This document shows, one piece after another, positions 33,899 to 44,149 of a stretch of 64,000 nt of DNA. Each line of letters starts with the position of its first letter. Positions within the stretch are counted from its first letter, which is position 1. The position numbers were made by a program, and so were the translations under genes. Where the stretch lies: positions 124,001 to 188,000 of the forward strand of contig NZ_BMOT01000007.1 in the NCBI RefSeq assembly GCF_014647215.1. The letters are read 5' to 3'. Below the pieces are notes generated by a model. The model was not told where the DNA came from. It saw only the letters and a program-made list of their open reading frames with translations, and did no database searches. This DNA is from Shewanella aestuarii (lineage in GTDB: Bacteria; Pseudomonadota; Gammaproteobacteria; Enterobacterales; Shewanellaceae).

Positions 33899-34468
33899 AT
33901 GAAAACATCACCAGATTTCCCTATTGTTCATCGACTCATTCATTGGGGGTTAGCCTTTGCCATGTTAGTGATGTTGCTGACAATATTTTTGCGCCTTGGT
34001 TGGATGGAAAAAAACCACATGGCGGCCATTATTCAGCAAGGTTTAACCAAAATTTCGGTGACTATTGATAATAAGCAGGCGGTGAGTATTGCCAAAATGA
34101 TCCGTGGTGAGATGTTCCAGTGGCACATTTATTTTGGCTATGCTGTTGGGGTATTTTTGTCGGCGCGGTTTATCTACATGGCGAAATGTGGCTTACACTA
34201 TTTGTCGCCATTTAATCCACAGGCAAACTTACAGCAAAAAATTCAAGCTGGAGTGTATTGGTTATTCTATGCTGGGGTGACTTTTTCAATGATCACTGGG
34301 TTATTACTTAAGTTTGGCCCTGAATCTGTCGAGGAGGTGGCTGAAACTATTCATAAGTTAGCCTTGTGGTATTTCATTCCGTTTATTGTGCTGCATTTAG
34401 CCGGTATTGTGTTGGCTGAAACTGGGCATGATAAAGGGCTTGTATCAAAAATGATCGGTGGCAAATAA
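33899..34468 (+). CDS. Cytochrome b561-type membrane protein
   Basis: A 189-residue di-haem-type b cytochrome with four membrane helices. Candidate haem ligands are His in IVHRLIHWGLAF (helix 1), QWHIYFGYAVG (helix 2), ETIHKLALWYF and VLHLAGIVLAE (helices 3-4). Such proteins shuttle electrons from quinol to periplasmic acceptors. ATG 33899 is preferred over the TTG two codons earlier because GAGG is 7 bases before it. The next gene, on the opposite strand, encodes a hemerythrin-containing c-di-GMP enzyme; a functional link through oxygen or redox sensing is only suggested by position. Confidence 0.85.
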   Translation: MKTSPDFPIVHRLIHWGLAFAMLVMLLTIFLRLGWMEKNHMAAIIQQGLTKISVTIDNKQAVSIAKMIRGEMFQWHIYFGYAVGVFLSARFIYMAKCGLHYLSPFNPQANLQQKIQAGVYWLFYAGVTFSMITGLLLKFGPESVEEVAETIHKLALWYFIPFIVLHLAGIVLAETGHDKGLVSKMIGGK

Positions 34469-34522
34469 GTCATACTCCCTCATTTTTAATCGCATGGGAT
34501 GAATGACCATGCGATGAGATTA

Positions 34523-37500
34523 CTAGGCTTGATTACTCCTTTTTAGAGGTTTATCAAGCCCCAGCATTTCATCAAAAAGATTTTCAAATTCGTCAATCGG
34601 AATAGGTTTCCCAAATAAGTAACCTTGGTAATTTAAGCACCCTTCACCTTGTAAAAATTGCTGTTGATCAAGCGTTTCTACGCCTTCGGCGATCACTGAA
34701 AAACCCAGACTTTGCGCCATTGAAATAATGGTTTTTACAATAGATTGGTCACTTTTGTCAGTGAGTAATTCATCTATAAATGAACGGTCAATTTTCAATT
34801 GATACAAGGGTAACTTTTTTAGGTACTGCAACGATGAATAACCTGTGCCAAAATCATCCAACGAAAACTGAATCCCCAATCTTCCTAGGGCATGCATTTG
34901 GGTAATCGTATTATTAATATCATCTAGCAATAATGACTCCGTTAGCTCCATTTTTAATTTAGCCGGATTAATACCATGTCGTTTGATAGTGTCGGTCACT
35001 TGTTCTACAAATTTAGACTGACGGAATTGTTTGGCGCTGACATTAATTGAAATGGTTAAATCTTGGGTTGTTGGATTTTGTCGCCATTGTTTTAGCTGTT
35101 GGCAAGCGGTATCCATTATCCATTGACCCAAAGGAATAATGAGTCCTGATTCTTCTGCTGAGGGAATAAATTCAATGGGAGGAATGATACCTTTTTGTGG
35201 ATGTAACCAACGAATAAGTGCTTCCGCGCCCACAGGTTGTTGTAGGTGGTTAACTTGTATTTGGTAAAATAACTGAAAATGATTATGTTTAACGGCATCA
35301 AATAATTCAATTTCAAGTTTGGCACGATTTGAGATGTCTTCCTGCATTGCTGGGTCGAAAAAACACATGGTATTACGGCCCGCAACTTTGGCTTGATACA
35401 TAGCTATGTCAGCTTGTTTCATTATTTCGGAGGTCGTAGTTAAGGGGTCATTGAAAAGCACCACGCCAATGCTGGCACTGCAATTATATTGAATATTTTT
35501 GAGCTGAAAAACATCGCTCATAGCTGCTAATATTTTATGGCAAACCTCAGTAGTTTGCGATGCAGCGGTAATACTCTGTTCACTTAATCCCTCTAAAATA
35601 ATGACAAACTCATCTCCACCAATTCTTGAAAGGGTATCTTCTTCTCGAATACATTGACTTAATCGTTCAGCAATTGACATCAGTAATAAGTCTCCCATGT
35701 CATGCCCATGGGTGTCATTGAGCATTTTGAAGCGATCTATATCTAAAAATAATAAGGCATTATTTTTGTTTAGCCGTTTACTAGAAATAATCACTCTATT
35801 TAATCTATCAAGTAATAAACGCCTATTGGGTAGTTGAGTGAGGTGATCATAAAAGGCCAGTTGTTGGATCTTTTGCTCATTTTTTTTACGAATAGAAATA
35901 TCATTAATGGTAACGATGTAATTTGTAATGCAGTGCTGATCATTGCGTACAACATCTATACAGACATAGGCCGGAAAGGTAGAACCATTTTCATGTAGAT
36001 GCCACATTTCGCCTTCCCAGCTATCTTGTCGCTTTAGTTTGTCCCAAATAAGGTTATAAAATTGCTCATCATAAAGATCGGAGTTAAACAAATTGAGCGA
36101 CTTGCCAATAATGTCTTGTTCTCGATAACCGGTAATGTTGCTAAAGGCGGTATTGGATTGCAAAATGATTTTATTTGAGTCAGTGATAAAAATACCTTCT
36201 TGTGACTCAAACACCTTTGCCGCAAGACTGAGTTTTTGTTCAAGCTGTTTACGTTCGGTGATATCAGAAATACCCGCAATGAAGCCAACAACATTTTTAT
36301 CAACATCAAATTCAGGTACATATTGCACCAGTAATTCTTTTGAAAATAAATGTAAATCGTAAGATGTAGGTATGCCAGATAACACCTGATCGATATGGTG
36401 ACTTACCTCGCTATAGGCTATTTCGCCCAATGTATCTTTAACCGTTCGATCTAAAATATCCTCCGGCTGTAAACCAAATAAGGCCGAGTAAGGTTTAGAT
36501 ACATAGATATAGCGCTGCATATCATCACACCTTGCAATATAAAAAGGCGAGTTGTCTGAGATAAATTGTAATTGCTGTTGTTGCTCGATAAGCTTTATTT
36601 CTGCTTGTTTGAACTTAGTAATATCTTGCGCAAAACCGGCAATAGAGAAACTGCCATTGTCGGCCACAACACGCTTTCCTCTACATTCAACCCACCGAAT
36701 TTGACCATTATCTGGTCGAGTTATTTGATATTGCACATGATGTTCAGTGCCTGTGTCATAACAGGACTGCATAGATGCCATTAAGTTAGCGCGGTATTTG
36801 GGCAGAATAATACTGGATAATAAAGTAAGTGTTGGTGAGGTATCTTTTTGTATGCCCATTAAGCTATGCATTTGCGGCGACCACTTAATGGACCCGTTTA
36901 AATCTGTAAGATCCCAATGTCCTACCTGAGCATAATACATTGCTGTTTCGAAGCGCTTTTCGCTAAGGATCAGCTTTTGCTGGATCTCATTACTTAATCT
37001 AGTTTTACGCATCAGGTGCAAAGTATTAGTCGATAAACTGGCATAAATTGACAGAATAACTTTAACCAAGTGGCGGGTTGAACCTTGCATTTTCTGTTTG
37101 GTAAAGTCTCGGGCTGCTTGCTTTTCCATGCCGCTTTCGAGTGCTAAAACATAAACCACCATATAGCGGTCGCTTTCTAAAATGTGTGATGCTAGCCACT
37201 GGGTTAAAAACGCAATCGTTTTTTCAAGCAAGGCATCGGATGGTGTGGATGTGAGTTCAGCTTGCAGATGAAGGACTTGTTGAATGAAGTTGTCGTGGCT
37301 GAGTTTATGATCGATTACAGTATCGTCATCAGATAAATACTGATGCCAGATATCTTCTTCAGTTTTGAAATGGTAAACCGTGTATTCAACCAGCTCTTTA
37401 AATACGGTTTTTAGCTGCAGTTGTTGCTGCCCAAATACCGCGTGATTGGCTAGGCGGTTCAAAATGGCGACTAATTTTTTATGCTGATGATCAATTTTTA

Positions 37501-37555
37501 CTAATCCGGTGCAAAAATTATCATCCCAAGGAAAAATGTCTATTGATTCAGTCAT
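34523..37555 (-). CDS. Hemerythrin-PAS-GGDEF-EAL signalling protein
   Basis: A 1010-residue cytoplasmic protein. Residues 1-140 form a bacteriohemerythrin domain with the full set of di-iron ligands in the expected places: H25 (DHQHKKL), H62 and E66 (HFKTEE), H83 and H87 (HKLSH), H124 and D129 (HILESD). Three or more PAS/PAC segments follow (about 195-575), then a GGDEF domain with intact GGDEF (about 645) and an EAL domain with intact EALIRW (about 776). The protein could therefore both make and break c-di-GMP in response to oxygen bound by hemerythrin. It is monocistronic, convergent with the cytochrome b561 gene. Confidence 0.92.
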   Translation of the reverse strand: MTESIDIFPWDDNFCTGLVKIDHQHKKLVAILNRLANHAVFGQQQLQLKTVFKELVEYTVYHFKTEEDIWHQYLSDDDTVIDHKLSHDNFIQQVLHLQAELTSTPSDALLEKTIAFLTQWLASHILESDRYMVVYVLALESGMEKQAARDFTKQKMQGSTRHLVKVILSIYASLSTNTLHLMRKTRLSNEIQQKLILSEKRFETAMYYAQVGHWDLTDLNGSIKWSPQMHSLMGIQKDTSPTLTLLSSIILPKYRANLMASMQSCYDTGTEHHVQYQITRPDNGQIRWVECRGKRVVADNGSFSIAGFAQDITKFKQAEIKLIEQQQQLQFISDNSPFYIARCDDMQRYIYVSKPYSALFGLQPEDILDRTVKDTLGEIAYSEVSHHIDQVLSGIPTSYDLHLFSKELLVQYVPEFDVDKNVVGFIAGISDITERKQLEQKLSLAAKVFESQEGIFITDSNKIILQSNTAFSNITGYREQDIIGKSLNLFNSDLYDEQFYNLIWDKLKRQDSWEGEMWHLHENGSTFPAYVCIDVVRNDQHCITNYIVTINDISIRKKNEQKIQQLAFYDHLTQLPNRRLLLDRLNRVIISSKRLNKNNALLFLDIDRFKMLNDTHGHDMGDLLLMSIAERLSQCIREEDTLSRIGGDEFVIILEGLSEQSITAASQTTEVCHKILAAMSDVFQLKNIQYNCSASIGVVLFNDPLTTTSEIMKQADIAMYQAKVAGRNTMCFFDPAMQEDISNRAKLEIELFDAVKHNHFQLFYQIQVNHLQQPVGAEALIRWLHPQKGIIPPIEFIPSAEESGLIIPLGQWIMDTACQQLKQWRQNPTTQDLTISINVSAKQFRQSKFVEQVTDTIKRHGINPAKLKMELTESLLLDDINNTITQMHALGRLGIQFSLDDFGTGYSSLQYLKKLPLYQLKIDRSFIDELLTDKSDQSIVKTIISMAQSLGFSVIAEGVETLDQQQFLQGEGCLNYQGYLFGKPIPIDEFENLFDEMLGLDKPLKRSNQA

Positions 37556-37746
37556 AAATCATCCATGCTTATTTTTCATCCCTAAGGCATGAGTATAGTT
37601 GCTGACATAAATCTTTGTAGCGAATTGTTAAATCATTTTCATTTGTTATCTAAAGATGGTCTGAATGGCGACAAGCGATATCACGTTTTCGATGGTTTGT
37701 GGTATTGTGGGCCAATGTTAAAATTTAAGTTTATATAACTCCTGCT

Positions 37747-40107
37747 ATGCAAAATATTGCCCAACTGATTGCTCAAGAATTGAATGTTCGCCAACAACAA
37801 GTCGACGCCACCATAGCCCTGCTTAATGATGGCGCCACAGTGCCCTTTATTGCACGATATCGCAAAGAAGCAACCGGTGGTTTAGACGATACTCAATTAC
37901 GCCAGCTGTATTCTCGTTTATCTTACCTAACTGAAATGAGCGATCGCCGCCAAGTTATTTTATCTAGCATTGATGCTCAAGGTAAGTTAACTCCGTCTTT
38001 AGCCCAAGCAATTAATGATGCTGATAGTAAAACACGTCTGGAGGATTTGTATTTACCTTATAAGCCTAAACGCAGAACCAAAGGTCAAATTGCCATTGAG
38101 GCGGGTATCGAACCTTTGGTTGATACTTTGCTGGCAGATCGCACCCTTGATATTGATGCCAAAGCGGCAGAGTTTATTAACCCAGATGCGGGGTTTGTTG
38201 ATGCTAAAGCGGTGCAAGATGGCGCGCGATATATTCTGATGGAGCGTTTTGCTGAAGACGCTGAGTTACTACTAAAAATTCGCCAGCACTTAACGCAGCA
38301 GGCCGTGCTTGAAAGTAAAGTTGTCAAAGGCAAAGAGAAAGAAGGTGCTAAATTTCGCGATTACTTTGAACAAAGTGAAGCCATTACCAAAGTACCCTCT
38401 CATCGAGCTTTGGCAATGTTACGCGGCCGTAATGAAGGCATTCTAAGTTTAAGTATTAATGCTGATCCAGAGACTGAAGCAAGTCAGGGAAGTTACTGCG
38501 AAGTGATCATTAGTGATCATTTCAACCTTAAATTAACTGATTCGAGCGTTGATCAATGGTTAAAAACGGTAGTCACGTCCACATGGCGAATTAAAATTGC
38601 CTTACAGATGGAAACCGAATTTATCGCCAAAATGCGTGAAAGCGCAGAAGAAGAAGCCATTAAAGTGTTTGCTCGTAACTTAGGTGATTTATTGATGGCA
38701 GCCCCTGCTGGCGCGAAAGCTACCATGGGGTTAGACCCTGGTATTCGCACTGGCGTAAAAGTGGCGATTGTTGATAACACGGGCAAGTTAGTCGCCCACA
38801 CCACTATTTTCCCCCATGCACCGCAAAACCTGTGGGATAAATCGATTAAAACTTTATCAAACCTGATTGGTATGCATAAGGTGGAAATTATTGCCATAGG
38901 TAACGGCACTGGTTCGCGTGAGACCGACAAGTTAGCGGGCGAGTTAATCGCCATGGTCAAAGAAAGTCATCCACGCCTAACTAAAGTCATGGTCAGTGAA
39001 GCGGGGGCATCAGTATATTCCGCATCGGAATTTGCCGCGAATGAGTTTCCTGATCTAGACGTATCTATTCGTGGCGCGGTTTCCATCGCTCGCCGCTTAC
39101 AAGACCCATTAGCTGAATTAGTGAAGATTGAACCTAAAGCGATTGGTGTTGGGCAATATCAACACGATGTGAGTCAAAGCCAGCTGTCACAATCGTTGGA
39201 AGCTGTAGTTGAAGATTGTGTAAACAGTGTTGGCGTTGATTTAAACATGGCGTCAGCGCCATTATTAGCGCAAGTGGCAGGATTAAATAAAACCCTTGCC
39301 AAAAATGTAGTGGATTATCGTGATGAACATGGTCAATTTACTAACCGCAAGCAATTGTTGAAAGTCGCTCGTCTAGGGCCTAAAGCGTTTGAACAAGCCG
39401 CGGGGTTCTTGCGTATTCGTCAAGGTGATAACCCATTAGATAGCTCCGCCGTGCATCCAGAAGCTTATTCGATAGTCGAAGCTATGGCGGCAACCTCAAA
39501 ACACGATGTCGGCCAACTCATTGGCAATAGTGAACTGTTAAAGGGTATCAATGCGGCGCAATTTGTTACGGCATCATTTGGTTTACCAACGATCACCGAT
39601 ATTCTGGCGGAACTGGATAAACCAGGTCGTGATCCTCGTGGTGAGTTTAAAACGGCTAATTTCAAAGATGGCGTAGAAGAGCTGAAAGATCTTAAGGTTG
39701 AGATGATCCTTGAAGGCGTTGTCACCAATGTGACTAACTTTGGTGCCTTTGTTGATATTGGGGTGCATCAGGATGGTTTAGTGCATATCTCATCGTTAAC
39801 CGACAAGTTTGTTAGCGATCCACATACCGTAGTCAAAGCGGGCGATGTGGTGAAGGTGAAAGTGATGGAAGTGGATATTGAGCGCCGCAGAGTCAGTTTA
39901 AGTATGCGCCTTGATGAAACGCCGCAACCTGCTAGTACTGACAGCAAATCACAATATACGGGTCAGGCTAAACATAGTAAGTCAACTAATCAAGGCCATA
40001 AATCGGCACATGCCGGCAGAAATTCTGCGCCACCTAAGGCTAAAGCACCTGCTAATGCTGCGATGGGCAATGCGTTCGCAGATGCATTGGCTAAAATGAA
40101 AAAGTAA
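37747..40107 (+). CDS. tex: RNA-binding transcription accessory protein Tex (YhgF)
   Basis: A 786-residue highly conserved protein. Its domain order is an N-terminal helical region ([16 protein letters not shown]...FIARYRKE), a YqgF/RuvC-like domain ([16 protein letters not shown] near 329), helix-hairpin-helix motifs ([27 protein letters not shown]), and a C-terminal S1 RNA-binding domain ([20 protein letters not shown] near 658). A basic, Lys/Ser/Ala-rich tail follows. Tex affects transcription and RNA decay and is needed for toxin expression in some pathogens. In E. coli it lies directly after greB; here cytochrome b561 and the GGDEF/EAL gene separate them. A strong terminator follows. Confidence 0.96.
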   Translation: MQNIAQLIAQELNVRQQQVDATIALLNDGATVPFIARYRKEATGGLDDTQLRQLYSRLSYLTEMSDRRQVILSSIDAQGKLTPSLAQAINDADSKTRLEDLYLPYKPKRRTKGQIAIEAGIEPLVDTLLADRTLDIDAKAAEFINPDAGFVDAKAVQDGARYILMERFAEDAELLLKIRQHLTQQAVLESKVVKGKEKEGAKFRDYFEQSEAITKVPSHRALAMLRGRNEGILSLSINADPETEASQGSYCEVIISDHFNLKLTDSSVDQWLKTVVTSTWRIKIALQMETEFIAKMRESAEEEAIKVFARNLGDLLMAAPAGAKATMGLDPGIRTGVKVAIVDNTGKLVAHTTIFPHAPQNLWDKSIKTLSNLIGMHKVEIIAIGNGTGSRETDKLAGELIAMVKESHPRLTKVMVSEAGASVYSASEFAANEFPDLDVSIRGAVSIARRLQDPLAELVKIEPKAIGVGQYQHDVSQSQLSQSLEAVVEDCVNSVGVDLNMASAPLLAQVAGLNKTLAKNVVDYRDEHGQFTNRKQLLKVARLGPKAFEQAAGFLRIRQGDNPLDSSAVHPEAYSIVEAMAATSKHDVGQLIGNSELLKGINAAQFVTASFGLPTITDILAELDKPGRDPRGEFKTANFKDGVEELKDLKVEMILEGVVTNVTNFGAFVDIGVHQDGLVHISSLTDKFVSDPHTVVKAGDVVKVKVMEVDIERRRVSLSMRLDETPQPASTDSKSQYTGQAKHSKSTNQGHKSAHAGRNSAPPKAKAPANAAMGNAFADALAKMKK

Positions 40108-40127
40108 ACTAGTTGGTATATACCATC

Positions 40128-40157
40128 AAAAAGCGCTTATTATTAAGCGCTTTTTTT
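40128..40157 (+). terminator. Intrinsic terminator after tex
   Basis: AGCGCTTA (40132-40139) pairs with TAAGCGCT (40144-40151), loop TTAT, followed by T7 and preceded by A5. Confidence 0.9.
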
Positions 40158-40211
40158 GTTTTCGTCTGTCATCAACTGAAGTTTTACTGAATAAGTGATT
40201 ATTCAGCTTTT

Positions 40212-40244
40212 CTTCAGCACTTCTTAAGTTTTATTGCGCATAAT
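40212..40244 (+). promoter_or_regulatory. PmrA/QseB-type box and -10 upstream of eptA
   Basis: CTTCAG-CACTT-CTTAAG (40212-40228) is a PmrA-box-like direct repeat with one mismatch in the first half-site. Ten bases later CATAAT (40239-40244) is a plausible -10. The arrangement is the same as at 23906-23938. In enteric bacteria eptA is activated by PmrA/BasR through such a box. Confidence 0.65.
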
Positions 40245-40276
40245 TCATCTAAGTTAGTTTACCTTAGGCGAAAAAA

Positions 40277-41938
40277 TTGAAATTAATATCACAAATAAAG
40301 GCATATTGGCGAACCGTCGTACTGACTAAAGAGGCGATGATTGTGCTAATAGCGATGTATTTCGCCATCGTGATTAATTTTCCGATAGTTGAACGTATAT
40401 ATCAGCTATCTACAGCCGGACATTTGATTTTTTCACTCACCCCAGTCTTAGTGTTAACCGGTTTTTTTATTATTATATTTAGTCTATTGTCATCACGATT
40501 TATTTTTAAGCCACTGCTGACGCTATTGCTTATCTCTTCTGCTGCAGCCATGTATGCCATGCTGCAATATAATGTGCTATTTGATTACTCGATGATTGAA
40601 AACATTTTCGAAACAAACTCATCAGAAGCGATTTCCTATCTTAGTTCCCGTTCTATTTTATATGTCGTTGTCTTTGGCGTGCTACCGAGTATTTTTCTAT
40701 GGTGTACGCCGATGGCACCATCAGGTGGAATGTTTCGGACATTACTGCGTCGTATAGCGCTAGGTGTTATTGGCTTTGCATTAGTTGGCATTGTGACACT
40801 GTTTTTTTATAAAGATTACGCCTCAGTTGGTCGCAATAATCACTATCTTAATAAAATGATTATCCCTGCCCATATCTTCAATACTGTTAAATATCTCAAT
40901 AATACTTATTTTACTCAGCACTTGCCCTATGCCGAACGCGGACAAGATGCAGCTTTGTTGGATAGCAAAAATAATAAGCCCACCTTATTTGTACTTGTAG
41001 TTGGCGAAACTGCCCGAGCTGAAAATATGGCTTATTATGGCTATGGACGTAATACCAATCCTTACACCGAAGACCTAGGTTTAATTGCTGTTAATGACGT
41101 ATCGTCATGTGGCACGGCTACAGCACATTCATTGCCTTGTATGTTCTCTGACTTTACCCATGATAATTACAATCGAGAACAAGCCAATGCTCAGGATAAC
41201 GTGCTTGATGTAATGAAAGAAGCGGGTGTAGAAGTCGTGTGGTTTGATAATGACGGCGGCGATAAAGAAGTGGCGGCTCGTATAATTAAACACGAGATAC
41301 CCGCATCTTTAGATAATGCTTTATGTGATGGGCAAAGTTGTTTTGATGAAATACTAGTACAGCAGTTATCTGCTTATTTAAGTGAGAAAGTCGCTAACAA
41401 AAATCAGCATGCGTTAACCAATCAAATGGTCGCTTTACACACTATAGGTAGTCATGGTCCAACTTATTACAATCGTTATCCTAAAAAATTACAACGATTT
41501 GAGCCAGCTTGTGAACGCAGTGATATTGAGAACTGTAGCGATACAGAAATTATTAACGTTTATGATAATACTTTGGTGTATACCGACTATGTATTAGCAC
41601 AAACAATTGAATTGCTAGAGCAATATTCATCTGAATATAATGTCGCCATGGTGTATTTATCGGATCACGGTGAATCATTAGGTGAAAATGGGCTTTATCT
41701 GCATGGTACACCTTATGCTATAGCCCCAAGTCAACAAACTCACGTACCTTGGTTAATGTGGTTACCTGAAAGCTATACAGAGTCAAAAATGCTTGATCGA
41801 AGCTGTATTGTTAAACAAGCAACTCAAGGAGAACACTCACATGACAATCTTTTTCATACCTTGTTGGGCTTATATGGAGTACAAACTCACTTAAGAAATA
41901 GCCAACTTGATATCAGCCAGAATTGCAGAATAAAGTAG
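40277..41938 (+). CDS. eptA: Lipid A phosphoethanolamine transferase EptA
   Basis: A 553-residue inner-membrane enzyme that adds phosphoethanolamine to lipid A, lowering the charge of LPS and protecting against polymyxin-like peptides. Five N-terminal helices (to about 185) precede the periplasmic sulfatase-fold domain. The zinc/nucleophile motif VVGETARAENM contains Thr245, and further metal residues lie in YLSDHGESLGENGLYLHGTPY. Cysteine pairs (SCGTATAHSLPC, CDGQSCF) match the disulfides of the family. The start is a TTG at 40277 with AGG upstream. It is followed by a two-component system, as in eptA-basR-basS of E. coli, and preceded by a PmrA-type box. Confidence 0.93.
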   Translation: MKLISQIKAYWRTVVLTKEAMIVLIAMYFAIVINFPIVERIYQLSTAGHLIFSLTPVLVLTGFFIIIFSLLSSRFIFKPLLTLLLISSAAAMYAMLQYNVLFDYSMIENIFETNSSEAISYLSSRSILYVVVFGVLPSIFLWCTPMAPSGGMFRTLLRRIALGVIGFALVGIVTLFFYKDYASVGRNNHYLNKMIIPAHIFNTVKYLNNTYFTQHLPYAERGQDAALLDSKNNKPTLFVLVVGETARAENMAYYGYGRNTNPYTEDLGLIAVNDVSSCGTATAHSLPCMFSDFTHDNYNREQANAQDNVLDVMKEAGVEVVWFDNDGGDKEVAARIIKHEIPASLDNALCDGQSCFDEILVQQLSAYLSEKVANKNQHALTNQMVALHTIGSHGPTYYNRYPKKLQRFEPACERSDIENCSDTEIINVYDNTLVYTDYVLAQTIELLEQYSSEYNVAMVYLSDHGESLGENGLYLHGTPYAIAPSQQTHVPWLMWLPESYTESKMLDRSCIVKQATQGEHSHDNLFHTLLGLYGVQTHLRNSQLDISQNCRIK

Positions 41939-42023
41939 CTTTTATTAATGGATTATCCGAGAAATAATGATAGTCATAGATAGTCGATCTGGTGAATGCG
42001 TTAATGGAATAGCAGGAAGATAA

Positions 42024-42698
42024 ATGAAAGTGTTACTAATTGAAGATTCTGAGGCACTGCGCAGAGGGATCAGAGTCGGGCTAGATCACTTAGGCTATAC
42101 GGTAGATGAAACTGGTGATGGTTCTGAGGGCCTGAGCATGGCACTGACCAATCACTATGACTTTATTATTTTAGACTTAATGCTGCCGAATGTGGATGGC
42201 ATTAGCTTGCTAAAAAGTATCCGTAAATTGGGTAATCAAGCTAAGGTGATTATTTTATCTGCCAAATCGTTAACAGAAGATCGGGTTGCAGGTTTGCTGG
42301 CTGGCGCTGACGATTATCTCACCAAACCTTTTTCATTTGACGAGCTTCAAGCGCGTTTAGTCACTTTAGGGCGTCGTGGTGAGCTTACCTCACACTCACA
42401 AAATGTACGCATGGGTGAATTGTTGCTTGATGATAATCAGAAAGTACTGATTTATAAACAAACTACAATTGAGCTGACTAAAAATGAATACAAAATTATC
42501 GAGTATTTATTTAACAACCCTAATCAAGTGCTTAATCCTGAACAAATAAGTGAGGCTGTTGTTGGCTCATTTAGCCATTTATCGAAAAATACTATCGAAG
42601 CCCATTTATCGGCGGTGCGTAAAAAAGCAAAATTAGTGGGCGCAAGCTTACCGATAAAAAATAAACGCGGTTTTGGTTACTTTGTTGGTGAAGATTAA
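42024..42698 (+). CDS. OmpR-family response regulator next to eptA
   Basis: A 224-residue regulator. The receiver has acidic EDSE, phospho-acceptor Asp51 (IILDLMLPNVDG), Ser in ILSAK and Lys in DYLTKPFSFDEL. The winged helix contains ELTKNEYKIIEYL and KNTIEAHLSAVRKKAK. This recognition region is diverged from the PmrA/QseB type (IEAHLSAVRKK instead of VEVHVHHLRRK). It may not be the protein that reads the CTTAAG box ahead of eptA. Its stop overlaps the kinase start (TAATG). It lies 85 bases after eptA, probably in the same operon. Confidence 0.88.
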   Translation: MKVLLIEDSEALRRGIRVGLDHLGYTVDETGDGSEGLSMALTNHYDFIILDLMLPNVDGISLLKSIRKLGNQAKVIILSAKSLTEDRVAGLLAGADDYLTKPFSFDELQARLVTLGRRGELTSHSQNVRMGELLLDDNQKVLIYKQTTIELTKNEYKIIEYLFNNPNQVLNPEQISEAVVGSFSHLSKNTIEAHLSAVRKKAKLVGASLPIKNKRGFGYFVGED

Positions 42699-44149
42699 TG
42701 AAATCGTTAGCAAGCAGTTTAGTTAATCGTATGACCTGGGCAGTATTAATTATTGTGATACTGATATTTTTAGTGGTTGATATCATTATCGATAACTGGA
42801 TTGACACTGAATTTGATAATGCGCTAATGCTTAAGTCTAATTACCTTAAAACCTTAATCAAAGTGTCGCCTGCTGGGGTTGAATTTGATTTTGCCGGTGA
42901 GTTTATGCCTGAGTTTACTTTACCTGCCAAGGGAGAGTATTTTCAGCTGTGGCAAGATGGCGCTGTGTTTGAACGGTCTGAGTCATTAGTACATTTTGGC
43001 CAAACCAACCTCATTAAAGTTGATTTACCGATTAATGGGCAGCAATTTTTTGATGTGACTTTGCCCGACGGGCGTTCTGGGCGAGCAATGGTGTCTGTTT
43101 TTGAACCACAGGTGCCTGATAAATATCAAAGTGTCATCACTGGAAATATTGCCCCCATGGTGCTCACTGTGGCACTGTCAGAAGAAGAGTTAAATCATAT
43201 TCTGATTATTATCGACTCCAGCCTAGCTGTGGGTTTATTGCTGGTGATTTTATTTATGCGTTGGGCCGTGGTGAAGTTAATTCATCGAGGTTTACAACCA
43301 TTAAATGAGTTAAACCAAGCCCTCAAAAACATTGATTTTCAGCAAACTGAGTTACAACTGCCTAACAGTTTTAAAGCGTTCATCGAAATTGAGCCGGTAA
43401 AAAATGAGCTGAATAAATTCATCAGGCTTAATCACCAACATCTGCAAAATGAAAAACGGATCACCGCAGATATCGCCCATGAACTGAAAACTCCAATTAG
43501 TGAGCTAATTAGTTTAAGTGAAATCTATATTCGCTATCCCCAAGATGAACGTATTGGTGTGAGTTACAAGCAAGATGTGTTGGCGATTAGTTTAAAAATG
43601 AAAGACATAGTTAATAATTTATTGTTATTGCAAAAGGCGTCTTCAGAAGGGTTGCAATTAAACCAAACTGTCATTGATATTGAAGCGTGTATTGCCAAAA
43701 TAGTCGCAGAATTAAATGCCTCCCGAGCTGGTACGTTAGCCAGAGTGAATATTATCAGTGAGTTGGTTGGGGCGAATTGCCAAACAGATGAATTTTCATT
43801 GCACACGGTATTGTATAATTTGATTGATAATGCCCTGTTTTATAGCCCGCAGCAGTCAAAGGTAGTTATTCGTTTAGTGGAACAAAAACAGCCTGGCCAT
43901 AACAACAAATCAGAGGTAGGGATCACAATTGAAAATGAGTTGCTCAATAGCATAAGCCAAGATGATTTAGAGCGATTAACGCTGCCATTATTTCAAACCG
44001 AAAAATCTCGTCAACATCAAAACAGACATGGGCTGGGTTTAGCTATTGTGGATAACATCGCCCAGGTGAATCAATATCACTTTTCGTTCGGCCTAGTCGA
44101 TAGCAATCGAATCGCGTTTACTTTTTCGTTACCTAAAATAACCTCTTAA
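42698..44149 (+). CDS. Sensor histidine kinase next to eptA, degenerate G1 box
   Basis: A 483-residue kinase with a helix at about 12-32, a periplasmic sensor of about 130 residues, a second helix near 165-188, and the HisKA motif ADIAHELKTPISEL (His261). The ATPase domain has NLIDNALFYSPQ (N box) and RHGLGLAIVDN (G2 box). The G1 position reads TIENELLNSI and lacks the usual DxGxG, so ATP binding may be weaker or differently arranged. It is coupled to the upstream regulator. Antimicrobial peptide or metal sensing, as for PmrB, is a guess from the neighbouring eptA. Confidence 0.88.
   Translation: MKSLASSLVNRMTWAVLIIVILIFLVVDIIIDNWIDTEFDNALMLKSNYLKTLIKVSPAGVEFDFAGEFMPEFTLPAKGEYFQLWQDGAVFERSESLVHFGQTNLIKVDLPINGQQFFDVTLPDGRSGRAMVSVFEPQVPDKYQSVITGNIAPMVLTVALSEEELNHILIIIDSSLAVGLLLVILFMRWAVVKLIHRGLQPLNELNQALKNIDFQQTELQLPNSFKAFIEIEPVKNELNKFIRLNHQHLQNEKRITADIAHELKTPISELISLSEIYIRYPQDERIGVSYKQDVLAISLKMKDIVNNLLLLQKASSEGLQLNQTVIDIEACIAKIVAELNASRAGTLARVNIISELVGANCQTDEFSLHTVLYNLIDNALFYSPQQSKVVIRLVEQKQPGHNNKSEVGITIENELLNSISQDDLERLTLPLFQTEKSRQHQNRHGLGLAIVDNIAQVNQYHFSFGLVDSNRIAFTFSLPKITS

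Noticed and set aside
34490..34514. Hairpin TCGCATGG/CCATGCGA between convergent genes
   Set aside because: No T-run follows on either strand, so it was not called a terminator.
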